From: Chitinophaga hostae
GTDB taxonomy: Bacteria; Bacteroidota; Bacteroidia; Chitinophagales; Chitinophagaceae
Length of the DNA: 64,000 bases
Reading direction: 5' to 3'
Assembly: GCF_018224885.1 (NCBI RefSeq)
Contig: NZ_JAGTXB010000004.1
Span: 62,001 to 126,000 of the forward strand
The position numbers and the translations under genes are program-made. A model generated the notes under the pieces. The model had not been told where the DNA came from. It ran no database searches and worked only from the letters and a program-made list of their open reading frames with translations. Shown in pieces: positions 1 through 8,010 of this stretch (position 1 is its first letter; each line of letters opens with the position of its first letter).

Positions 1-1
1 G

Positions 2-412
2 GCCGACAGTACCCTGCAACAACATTCTCCGCAGGAGCTCAGACAGGTTAAGGCATATTTGAACAGGTGTTATTTTCAACAGGCACTGCTAAGCGGGGCA
101 TTGATCATACCTGATGTATTTATGCGGCTCGGTCCTGCCGGTGGTTACCAGTATGTAACTGGCTTCCAGCCCGAAAAAGGAATGCTGGAAGCGCCCAGTT
201 CCGAAGATGCCGGTCGTAATGCTTCTGCTACCTGGGATTTTCTTTGTTATATCAATGCTATCACCGGTCATACAAAAGCAGAACTGGATGCCACCATCCT
301 GAGCCCTTCCGTTGACAGGAACGGGAAAATACAGGAGAAATATGACGCCCTGGTCAGGTATTTTAAAACCCAGTATGGGGTGGATTTACAAGCGGTAGGA
401 GATCACCGGTAA
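2..412 (+). CDS. C-terminal part of an unidentified protein (5' end outside window)
   Basis: The frame is open from the left edge of the window and stops at TAA 410-412, so these are the last 136 residues of a longer protein. The TTG at 59 has no special claim as a start because coding-like sequence continues upstream of it. The visible part is soluble, with no transmembrane segment and no motif I recognise; it has aromatic and glycine-rich stretches in the middle and ends in a helical, charged tail. It lies 41 bases before an M1-like peptidase gene on the same strand, so the two could be cotranscribed. I do not recognise the family and assign no function. Confidence 0.6.
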   Translation, partial: ADSTLQQHSPQELRQVKAYLNRCYFQQALLSGALIIPDVFMRLGPAGGYQYVTGFQPEKGMLEAPSSEDAGRNASATWDFLCYINAITGHTKAELDATILSPSVDRNGKIQEKYDALVRYFKTQYGVDLQAVGDHR

Positions 413-453
413 ATCGTTGTTTTTCTAACCAGCCATACGGCGTTGTTTAAACT

Positions 454-2418
454 ATGAAACATTTTATGAATGGCGTTCTTTCAAAGAAATTATTATTGTC
501 AGGATGCCTTACTTTTTATATTTTAACCGGAAAGACACAATCCAATGAAGCGGTGGTTTACAATGCAACCACCGCTTTTGCATTGTCGGAAAACTCATCC
601 GGCGTAGCTTCCCGTACACCGGATGGCAGGCCTGGCGCAGGCTACCGGCAAAACAAGGCGGACTATGGAATTGCTATATCGTTCGATACATTGACCCGCA
701 CAGTAAACGGTGTTGCGGAAATTACCTACACCAATAACAGCAGCCAGGCATTACCCTATATATGGCTGATGGCCGGTCAGAACCGTTTCCGTAAGGACTC
801 GCGGGTGGCACAGCTCACACCTGCCAGGGGCGCCCGGTTTGGCGTACAGGAGTATACCGCGGGGTGCGAGATCACCTCCATGGAAACAGGTGCTAACAGG
901 CGGTCAATGCAAATGGCTATATACCAGGTAACAGATACTTATGTTAAAGTAATGTTGTCAAGTCCTCTGCTGCCTGGTAAGAAAGCCGCTATCCGGGTGG
1001 CCTATCACTTTCAGTTGCCCTATAACGGTTCAGACTATATGGGGATTCTGAACACTGCACATGGCGCTGTTTATCAACTGGGTTCAGTGTTTCCCCGTGT
1101 AGCCGTATACGATGATATACAGGGATGGAATGCATTGGCCAGTGGCTATTTTGTAGAGCCGGGATCGCTGGACATGCGTATTACGGTCCCTTCCGGATTA
1201 ATAGTACAGGGCACCGGCGAATTAAAAAACCCGGAAGCCGTATTGTCGCCGGCACTCTTAGCGCGCTACCGGCATGCCTGGAAAAGTGATACCGTGGTGA
1301 ACATCCGGTCGGCCAACGAGGTAACGAATCCGGCGGGATCATCCGGTCGCAGCCGTACCTGGCATTTCACAGCCGATAATGCGGGCGACGGAATGTGGGG
1401 CATCTCTGCTTCTTTTATCTGGGATGCCGTAAAAGTAAACCTGCCTTCCCGCCGCACGGCGCTTGCCATGGCATTGTATCCACCCGAAAGCAATCCCGAA
1501 TGGAGAAAAATAACCGGGCAAATGAAAACGATACTGGAAACCTATTCCGGTTTATGGACGCCCTATCCTTATACCACCTCCGTGAATATCGCCGGTTCTA
1601 TCACCGGCGTGGCAGCTCCGGCGGTTTCCGTGATTGACTACCAAAAAAGCAGCTATGGTAACACACTCTGGACGAAAACCAATCATGAGCTGGGACATTC
1701 CTGGTTTAACATGATGATTGCGGCCGACAGTAAAAACGGTTGGATGGCAGAAGGACTCAATACCTTTATCAACCAGGTTAATTGTGATACACTGGGTGGA
1801 GAAAGACCATTCACCATCAGCGATGCGATTAACCGTCTGTCGGTTAATATGAGCATCCCTTCGCTGAATACGCCGGCATCTTCTGTGCGGCCTGGCATTA
1901 TGGCGATGGTGATGTATATTAAACCTGCGGTGGCGTTGTATTTGCTGAGAAATAAAATAATTGGCAAAGAAAAATTTGATCCCGTGTTCAAAGGGTTTAT
2001 GATGGACTGGGCTTTTAAGCACCCCACTCCCGGCGACTTCTTCCGCACCATGGAAAATGGAACCGGAGAAGACCTGGGGTGGTTCTGGCGCGGCTGGTTC
2101 CTGAACGACTGGAAACTGGACCAGGCCATCAAAGAGGTAGCGTATGTAAATAATGACCCGGCACAGGGCGTAAATATTACAATGGTCAACCGTGGAGAAC
2201 AGGTGATGCCTGCGGATGTGGAGATCCGGGAAGTCAATGGCAAAACAACCCTGCTCCACTTCCCGGCTCAGGTATGGCAAACAGACTCTGTACATACTTT
2301 TCATTACGCCTCCTCTGCCGCACTGGAAAACGTAATACTGGATCCGGGAAAAGAACTGCCGGATACCAATAGGAGCAACAATGTGTGGAAGACTTTGTCA
2401 ACTTTTTCTATCCGATAA
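454..2418 (+). CDS. M1-like zinc metallopeptidase, exported
   Basis: A 654-residue protein with an N-terminal signal segment (hydrophobic stretch about residues 10-27). The zinc site is clear: HELGH at 411-415 and a downstream MAEGL with Glu433, the pattern of gluzincin aminopeptidases of family M1 (two His and one Glu bind zinc, Glu412 is the general base). N-terminal beta-rich sequence before about residue 300 fits the M1 saddle domain. The usual GAMEN exopeptidase motif is not visible; the corresponding stretch around residue 388 reads GVAAPAVS, so N-terminal amino group recognition may differ from classical aminopeptidases. It probably acts on peptides in the periplasm or at the cell surface. 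A strong terminator follows at 2462-2492. Family call firm, substrate unknown. Confidence 0.85.
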   Translation: MKHFMNGVLSKKLLLSGCLTFYILTGKTQSNEAVVYNATTAFALSENSSGVASRTPDGRPGAGYRQNKADYGIAISFDTLTRTVNGVAEITYTNNSSQALPYIWLMAGQNRFRKDSRVAQLTPARGARFGVQEYTAGCEITSMETGANRRSMQMAIYQVTDTYVKVMLSSPLLPGKKAAIRVAYHFQLPYNGSDYMGILNTAHGAVYQLGSVFPRVAVYDDIQGWNALASGYFVEPGSLDMRITVPSGLIVQGTGELKNPEAVLSPALLARYRHAWKSDTVVNIRSANEVTNPAGSSGRSRTWHFTADNAGDGMWGISASFIWDAVKVNLPSRRTALAMALYPPESNPEWRKITGQMKTILETYSGLWTPYPYTTSVNIAGSITGVAAPAVSVIDYQKSSYGNTLWTKTNHELGHSWFNMMIAADSKNGWMAEGLNTFINQVNCDTLGGERPFTISDAINRLSVNMSIPSLNTPASSVRPGIMAMVMYIKPAVALYLLRNKIIGKEKFDPVFKGFMMDWAFKHPTPGDFFRTMENGTGEDLGWFWRGWFLNDWKLDQAIKEVAYVNNDPAQGVNITMVNRGEQVMPADVEIREVNGKTTLLHFPAQVWQTDSVHTFHYASSAALENVILDPGKELPDTNRSNNVWKTLSTFSIR

Positions 2419-2461
2419 AAATACACACCGGAAATCCCGGTATTTATTGAATCCCTGTAGT

Positions 2462-2492
2462 GATACCTCCCTTTCGGGAGGTATCTTTTTTT
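2462..2492 (+). terminator. Intrinsic terminator after the M1-like peptidase gene
   Basis: A perfect 10-bp stem (GATACCTCCC at 2462-2471 with GGGAGGTATC at 2476-2485), a TTTC loop and a run of seven T at 2486-2492. It ends the peptidase transcript and separates it from the S41 protease gene. Confidence 0.93.
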
Positions 2493-2602
2493 GTTAGCAG
2501 CGCTGATTATTTTTTCGGCTGCCATTCACCCTTTTTTCCTTCCTGGTTGCCTATAAAAAAGAGATATCCAACATCATTTGTTCACACTAATTTAACAGCA
2601 AC

Positions 2603-4723
2603 ATGACTATGTGCACGGGAAGGAAGTATTTTCTTTCTTTTATCGTAACCACAGTAACCGGCTTCCAGTTAATGGCCCAGCAGGTTGTGACAAACGACCA
2701 ATTGGCTTATAGAAGTGCGGTTGCAAAAGCCACCTTCAGAAAAATCAACAAAGAGCATTTCGGCCCCAAACCCGTTAACGATGCTTATGCTGCCGCTGTA
2801 TGGAAGCAGCTTTTTCAAACGCTTGATCCTAACAGTAACCTGTTTTTACAGGGTGATGTGAACAAGCTGGCCGTTTATAAGAACCAGGTTGATGATGAAG
2901 TGAATGCCGGTTCTACCGCTTTTTTTGAAGCAACCTATGCTGTATATAGTAAGCGCGTAAGCGAAGCAGAAACGCTTTGTATGAAAATACTGCAACAGCC
3001 GTTTGACATGGAGAAAAAAGAGACGGTGATGGCCTGGAGAAAAGATCAACCTTTTCCTGTTAGTGAAGCAGCCAGGGAAGACCTCTGGCGCAAGCTCCTC
3101 AAATACTATACCCTGCGCCATTACATGGAGATGGAGAAGGCGGCCGGCAATACTGCCAAAACTAAAAAAGGTGTGGATGCAGCCCTGGAAGCAAAAGCCC
3201 GTGAAAAAGTACGCAACTGGTATGCAGAGTATTTCCGCAAAGCCACAGGGAAGAATGCAGCCAATGAAAAGTTTGCGCAGTATATGGAAGTGGCAGTAGC
3301 GGAAATAGATCCGCATACCGCCTATACCGCTCCTGAAGACAAAACCTTCAACGACATGCTCACTAAAAAATATTGTGGTATTGGCGTGGAGTTGGCTACA
3401 AAAGAATCTGATTTTTATATCAAGCGGATGATGCGGGGTGGCGCTGCTTATAAAAGCGGCCTGGTAAAAGAGAATGATATTATTGTGGCCATAGCAGATG
3501 CCAAAGGCGCTATGAAGCCGGTAAGCGGCTGGGAGTCGAACCAGGTGAGCTCGATGATCCGCGGTGATAAGGGTTCATCTGTAACGATGAAGTTACAACA
3601 ACCCGGAGAAGCCGCGAGAACGGTGACCCTGAAAAGAGATGAGCTGGTGGATATGGAGAACAGGGCAAAGAGTGCTTTGATCGAAAAAGACGGAAAAACA
3701 TTCGGCTACATTTATCTGCCGCTCTTTTATGTGGACCCGAACGGACAGATGCTTAGCGGCGCAGCAATGGATGTATTCCGGGAAGTGGCGAAACTGAAGG
3801 AATACGAGGTAGATGGTATCATCATGGACCTTCGCGGCAATGGCGGTGGGGCGCTTGATGAAGTGGTAAGAATGAGCGGATGTTTTATGCCATCAGGTCC
3901 GGTAACTATGCTCAAATCGAAAGATAGTATTAAGAGTTATGTATCTCCTGCCATACCGCCTACTTTCGAAGGACCACTGGCTGTGTTGGTGGATGAAGGC
4001 AGCGCTTCGGCTTCTGAAATTTTTACTGCCGCTGTACAGGATCGTGGCCGCGGTATTGTAATAGGAACCAGTTCTACATTCGGCAAGGGAACTGCCCAAA
4101 CAGTTACCAGTATGGGTAAGATGGGTAACCCCGAGAAAGGAATTCCGGATACGAGCTATGGCAGCATTCGGCTTACCAAAGAAAAATTTTACCGGATCAC
4201 AGGTGTTTCCACGCAGCTGAGGGGCGTAACACCGGATATTATCCTGCAGGACAGGATGTCGCTGGAATCGATCATGGAAAAAGACTATCCTTCCGCGCTG
4301 GCGTATGATTCCATTGCGCCAACTACTTATAACCGGACCCCGTTTGCATTCAACTTTGATGTGGTGGTGAAGCATGCCAACGATCGGATACGCAACAATC
4401 CCGCATTGAAAGATATCGTTGCCGATATGCGCCGGCTGAAACAACTGCGCGAAGCACCGGTGCAGCTGAACATAGCGGTGTTCCGTGAGTCGTACCTGGC
4501 AACCGCGCAGCTGGAAAAAAAACTGCAGCAATCCAGGGAGCTGAAAGAAGGACAGTACCTGCATATGCAGCCGGCAGAAGTAAGAAGCGCAAATCCTGCC
4601 GCTTTAAAAACAGATCCTGTAGAAGCGGCGCATAACCAGGAATGGGTACAGAAAATGGGTAAGGATATTTATTTAAAAGAAACAGTTGCTGTACTGGAAG
4701 ATATACTGGCCAACACGAAATAA
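2603..4723 (+). CDS. Carboxy-terminal processing protease (S41, Prc/Tsp-like)
   Basis: A 706-residue exported protease. The order is signal peptide (about 1-24), a helical N-terminal domain, a PDZ domain around 250-345 (IGVELATK through the VTMKLQQPG region), the S41 catalytic core, and a long helical C-terminal region like the DUF3340 part of Prc. The catalytic Ser lies in SASASE at 467-472 and the general-base Lys is Lys495 in TFGKGT. The length matches Prc/Tsp rather than short CtpA enzymes. Prc enzymes trim or degrade periplasmic proteins from their C-termini, often with a lipoprotein adaptor, which I do not see here. A second ATG six bases downstream (2609) is an equally possible start. 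It stands alone between a terminator and the TlpA genes. Confidence 0.92.
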   Translation: MTMCTGRKYFLSFIVTTVTGFQLMAQQVVTNDQLAYRSAVAKATFRKINKEHFGPKPVNDAYAAAVWKQLFQTLDPNSNLFLQGDVNKLAVYKNQVDDEVNAGSTAFFEATYAVYSKRVSEAETLCMKILQQPFDMEKKETVMAWRKDQPFPVSEAAREDLWRKLLKYYTLRHYMEMEKAAGNTAKTKKGVDAALEAKAREKVRNWYAEYFRKATGKNAANEKFAQYMEVAVAEIDPHTAYTAPEDKTFNDMLTKKYCGIGVELATKESDFYIKRMMRGGAAYKSGLVKENDIIVAIADAKGAMKPVSGWESNQVSSMIRGDKGSSVTMKLQQPGEAARTVTLKRDELVDMENRAKSALIEKDGKTFGYIYLPLFYVDPNGQMLSGAAMDVFREVAKLKEYEVDGIIMDLRGNGGGALDEVVRMSGCFMPSGPVTMLKSKDSIKSYVSPAIPPTFEGPLAVLVDEGSASASEIFTAAVQDRGRGIVIGTSSTFGKGTAQTVTSMGKMGNPEKGIPDTSYGSIRLTKEKFYRITGVSTQLRGVTPDIILQDRMSLESIMEKDYPSALAYDSIAPTTYNRTPFAFNFDVVVKHANDRIRNNPALKDIVADMRRLKQLREAPVQLNIAVFRESYLATAQLEKKLQQSRELKEGQYLHMQPAEVRSANPAALKTDPVEAAHNQEWVQKMGKDIYLKETVAVLEDILANTK

Positions 4724-4788
4724 GATATCGTATTCCTGATATTTTGAAAAAACAAACCGTTTAAACTTAACGCTAAAAGCATCTGATT

Positions 4789-5970
4789 ATGATAAGAAAA
4801 TTTTTGCTGTTTTTTCTGACTACCAGCAGCCTGGGAGCGCTGGCGCAACAACCGGCTACTTCTAATGAAACCAAAGAGGTAGTGATTACCGGTAAGATCG
4901 ATAACCTGCCGAACGATTCCATGATGATAATAGTGGAACCATATACCGGTGAGTGGGATTCGGCGATCGTTAAAAATCACAGTTTCCAGATTAAACACGC
5001 GATGCCAAAAGGCGGAAGTGTGTATATCATAAAATTCGGTTCCGCGATGGATGAAAATAACGCAGCTATCGTATACCTGGAAGAAGGCAAAATGCATATT
5101 ACCGGTAAAGGCGCTGATCTGAGGAATATTACCTACTCAGGTTCTTCCTGGGTAAACGAATGGCAGGAGGTGATGACGATGACTTCTCCGGAAAATCCTG
5201 ACAACAAAAAATTTGCGGCACTGGAGAAGAAATACTGGGATGCAAAACTGATAGGAGATGAAGATGCAACGGAGAAATATGAAAAAGAAGCAGGCACTGT
5301 GCAGGAAGGTCAAAAGGCAATGTACCGGGAATGGATAAAGAAACACCCGAATTCAGGTGTAACCGGTTATTTGCTCACGGTATTTTTCCAGAAGGAAAGT
5401 GAAAAAGAAGAACTCTATGCTTCCCTTGGAGAGCATGCCAAACAATCGCGTATACTGATGCGCTGGAAAAATCCGGGTAAAGTAGATCCCTCACCATTGG
5501 CCCTCCATACCGATGATAGCCAGGATGCGCGCGGAGCCTTGGCCGGCGCTCCTAAAACAGGAGTAGCAGCACCTGCCATTAACCTGCCGGATGTAGACGG
5601 CAAAATGGTGAGCCTGGAAGACTTTAAAGGTAAGTATGTATTGGTGGATTTCTGGGCAAGCTGGTGTTCACCTTGTATAGATGCTATGCCGGCGCTGAAG
5701 GCAACGCACGAAAAATTCAAGGATAAAAATTTTGTGATCCTGGGTGTATCCCTCGATTCAAAGAAGGAAGGCTGGGTGAAAGGTATTGAGAAACATCAGT
5801 TGAACTGGCGTCATGTGTCTGACCTGAAAGGATGGGGAAATGAAGCTGCCAAAGCATATGGTATTTCTGCTATCCCTGCCAGTCTGCTGATCGGACCTGA
5901 TGGAAAGGTAGTAGCCCTGAACCTGGGTGGCGAAGCGCTGGATAAGAAGCTTGCTGAACTCCTGCCATAA
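4789..5970 (+). CDS. TlpA-family thiol-disulfide oxidoreductase with DUF4369-like N-terminus
   Basis: A 393-residue protein: signal peptide (1-19, ending in ALAQQ), a beta-rich DUF4369-like domain (about 30-115), a helical linker, and a thioredoxin fold from about residue 255. The active site is WCSPC within FWASWCSPC, followed by the cis-proline region AIPAS. The HPNSG sequence in the linker is typical of Bacteroidota proteins of this type. Such proteins are exported thiol-disulfide oxidoreductases, often coupled to stress or uptake systems. The next gene encodes a shorter relative, so this is a local duplication. A stem-loop (6000-6030) separates the two. Confidence 0.9.
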   Translation: MIRKFLLFFLTTSSLGALAQQPATSNETKEVVITGKIDNLPNDSMMIIVEPYTGEWDSAIVKNHSFQIKHAMPKGGSVYIIKFGSAMDENNAAIVYLEEGKMHITGKGADLRNITYSGSSWVNEWQEVMTMTSPENPDNKKFAALEKKYWDAKLIGDEDATEKYEKEAGTVQEGQKAMYREWIKKHPNSGVTGYLLTVFFQKESEKEELYASLGEHAKQSRILMRWKNPGKVDPSPLALHTDDSQDARGALAGAPKTGVAAPAINLPDVDGKMVSLEDFKGKYVLVDFWASWCSPCIDAMPALKATHEKFKDKNFVILGVSLDSKKEGWVKGIEKHQLNWRHVSDLKGWGNEAAKAYGISAIPASLLIGPDGKVVALNLGGEALDKKLAELLP

Positions 5971-5999
5971 ACATCTTCTGTTAATCTTGTAAATAGCTG

Positions 6000-6030
6000 G
6001 CCGTGCAGCGGTTCAAAATTGCTGCACGGC
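6000..6030 (+). terminator. Stem-loop between the two TlpA-like genes
   Basis: GCCGTGCAGC at 6000-6009 pairs perfectly with GCTGCACGGC at 6021-6030 around an 11-base loop. The 3' flank is TTCGCCTG with no real T-run, so it may be a weak terminator or a processing/attenuation site that sets the ratio of the two redoxins. It also covers the GTG at 6003, an argument against that codon as the start of the next gene. Confidence 0.55.
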
Positions 6031-6050
6031 TTCGCCTGTTATCAACTGTT

Positions 6051-7037
6051 ATGAAACATCTGTTAAAAATAGCGATGCTCCTGGCCCTGCCGGTTATTTG
6101 CAGGGCAGGCGAAGGATTTGTGATCAAAGGAAATGTGCGTGGTATTGTGAGCGGTTACGTATCCATAACGGAATATATACACCTGCGGGAAACAGGTAAA
6201 GAAGAGGCCGCGCCGCCAAGAGTACGTATTGAGAATGGCGAGTTCACCTATGCAGGTAAGCTGGAGCATCCTGTGATGGTAAGACTGAAAGTAAGTACCC
6301 GTGAATTTTTTGTTTACCTGGAGAATACCTCCTACACGGTTACCGGCCGGCTGGACTCATTATCAGCCGCCTCTTTCCAGGGAGGACCATTAAACGACGA
6401 ATTCCAGCGTTTCCTGGCCAGTGGTAAGTCCGAAATAGCGTATATCAAAGAAAATCCCAATAGCGGGGTATCTGCTTACCTGGCGCTGAAGCAATCTACC
6501 GGCACCTATGAAAAGGCATTGGCCGCCTACGATTTACTGGGACCTGCTGCGCGGAACACTTGGGCAGGAAAAGAATTAACGGCCACCATAGCGGCGTTTA
6601 AAAGAGGCGCAGCGGGGGCTGTCTTCCCTAACCTGAAACTTACAGATGCCAACGAAAAAGCGATTTCAATTAAACAGCTGAAGGGCAAAATAGTGGTGCT
6701 CGATTTCTGGGCATCCTGGTGCAGCCCATGTCGCGCCTATATTCCCACCATGCGGGAGCATTATAACAAGTATCAGCCAAAAGGGGTGCAGTTCATGAGT
6801 GTGTCGGTAGATGAAAATAAACAGAAATGGAAAGACGCCATGGATGAACTTAAAATGGAGTGGACGCAAACATTGGCTGATGGTGCTTTTGAAGATGGTA
6901 AAGGAGTAAAGGAGCTATTGCATATCTACTACATACCTCATGTTATTATAGTAGGGAAAGATGGAAAGATTGCTGCTTCGCTGGACTATTCCACGAAAGA
7001 TCAACTGGATAAAAAACTGGATGAACTGTTGAAATAA
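6051..7037 (+). CDS. TlpA-family thiol-disulfide oxidoreductase, shorter paralogue
   Basis: I place the start at ATG 6051 (MKHLLKIAM...), which gives a proper signal peptide ending near CRAGE; an upstream in-frame GTG at 6003 would put the stem-loop inside the gene. The 328-residue product has a DUF4369-like beta domain and a C-terminal thioredoxin fold with WCSPC in FWASWCSPC. It carries the same NPNSG linker motif as its neighbour but lacks about 60 residues of the linker. Probably an exported thiol reductase or disulfide carrier. It ends 37 bases before the ABC ATPase gene with no terminator, so read-through into that operon is possible. Confidence 0.88.
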   Translation: MKHLLKIAMLLALPVICRAGEGFVIKGNVRGIVSGYVSITEYIHLRETGKEEAAPPRVRIENGEFTYAGKLEHPVMVRLKVSTREFFVYLENTSYTVTGRLDSLSAASFQGGPLNDEFQRFLASGKSEIAYIKENPNSGVSAYLALKQSTGTYEKALAAYDLLGPAARNTWAGKELTATIAAFKRGAAGAVFPNLKLTDANEKAISIKQLKGKIVVLDFWASWCSPCRAYIPTMREHYNKYQPKGVQFMSVSVDENKQKWKDAMDELKMEWTQTLADGAFEDGKGVKELLHIYYIPHVIIVGKDGKIAASLDYSTKDQLDKKLDELLK

Positions 7038-7074
7038 CGCCTTTATGGCGCCTGTTTATTTTTGAAAATGTATT

Positions 7075-8001
7075 ATGAGCAGTATACTAAAAATTGACCG
7101 CCTTTCTCACAGGTATGGCGCTTCCTGGGCCATACGTGATATCAATATGGAAATAAACCAGACAGGAGTAGTGGGATTGCTTGGCTCTAATGGCGCTGGT
7201 AAATCAACCACTATGAATATCATGTGCGGGGTATTAAATCAAACAGAAGGGCATGTATATATTGATGGCGTGGATGTGCGTGAACATCCGGAACAGGCTA
7301 AAAAGAACATCGGGTTTCTGCCACAGAATCCCCCGGTATACACAGATCTTACGGTAGATGAATACCTCACGTACACCGCGGAGCTCCGGCTGATTGAAAA
7401 ATCGGTCAGGCAGAAGGCCGTAGCGGAAGCAAAAGAGCGTTGTGGTATTTCGCACTTTAGTTCCCGTTTGATTGGTAATCTTTCCGGTGGCTACCGGCAG
7501 CGTGTGGGTATTGCCCAGGCGATCATTCATAAGCCCAAACTGGTAGTGATGGACGAGCCTACCAATGGACTTGATCCTAACCAGTTGATCGAAGTGAGAA
7601 AACTGATCCGGGAAATTGCGAAAGAACATACGGTACTCCTGTCTTCGCACGTGCTGTCGGAAGTACATCTCTTATGCCGCGAAGTGGTGATGATAGAAGG
7701 AGGGCGTATGATTTTCTCCGACTCTATGGACGCTTTCAATAATTATGTACAGCCGCACAGTGTGCTGCTCCGGATGGAGAACCCGCCACCGGAGGCCGAA
7801 CTGAAGGCCATTGCAGGGGTTACCCGGGTGGAGCTGCTGAGCGACCGTCAGATCCGCATCTATTTTGATGGCAGCCGCGACATCACGGAGCGTATCATTG
7901 CCAGCAGTGTACAAAATGGATGGCGTTTGCAGGAAATCGCACTCGACAAAAGCCTGCTCGACGATATTTTCAAGCAACTTTCAAATCAATCGCACCAATA
8001 A
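7075..8001 (+). CDS. ABC transporter ATP-binding protein, GldA-like
   Basis: A 308-residue nucleotide-binding domain with all hallmarks: Walker A GSNGAGKST near residue 40, signature LSGGYRQR near 138, Walker B LVVMDEPTNGLDP around 158, and the switch His in LLSSHVLSE. The C-terminal 80 residues form the accessory domain typical of the CcmA/DRA-type ATPases that include GldA. It drives the membrane partner encoded 9 bases downstream. In Flavobacterium the GldA/GldF/GldG proteins form one ABC complex; here F and G are fused. I withhold the gene symbol because many non-gliding Bacteroidota carry the same arrangement. Confidence 0.9.
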   Translation: MSSILKIDRLSHRYGASWAIRDINMEINQTGVVGLLGSNGAGKSTTMNIMCGVLNQTEGHVYIDGVDVREHPEQAKKNIGFLPQNPPVYTDLTVDEYLTYTAELRLIEKSVRQKAVAEAKERCGISHFSSRLIGNLSGGYRQRVGIAQAIIHKPKLVVMDEPTNGLDPNQLIEVRKLIREIAKEHTVLLSSHVLSEVHLLCREVVMIEGGRMIFSDSMDAFNNYVQPHSVLLRMENPPPEAELKAIAGVTRVELLSDRQIRIYFDGSRDITERIIASSVQNGWRLQEIALDKSLLDDIFKQLSNQSHQ

Positions 8002-8010
8002 CTTATATAC

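Noticed and set aside
1552-2304. 250-codon antisense frame within the M1-like peptidase gene
   Set aside because: It lies fully within a well-supported gene and its translation (His/Arg-rich) has no family likeness.
3893-4564. 223-codon antisense frame in the S41 protease gene
   Set aside because: Shadow of a conserved protease gene; composition is atypical for a protein.
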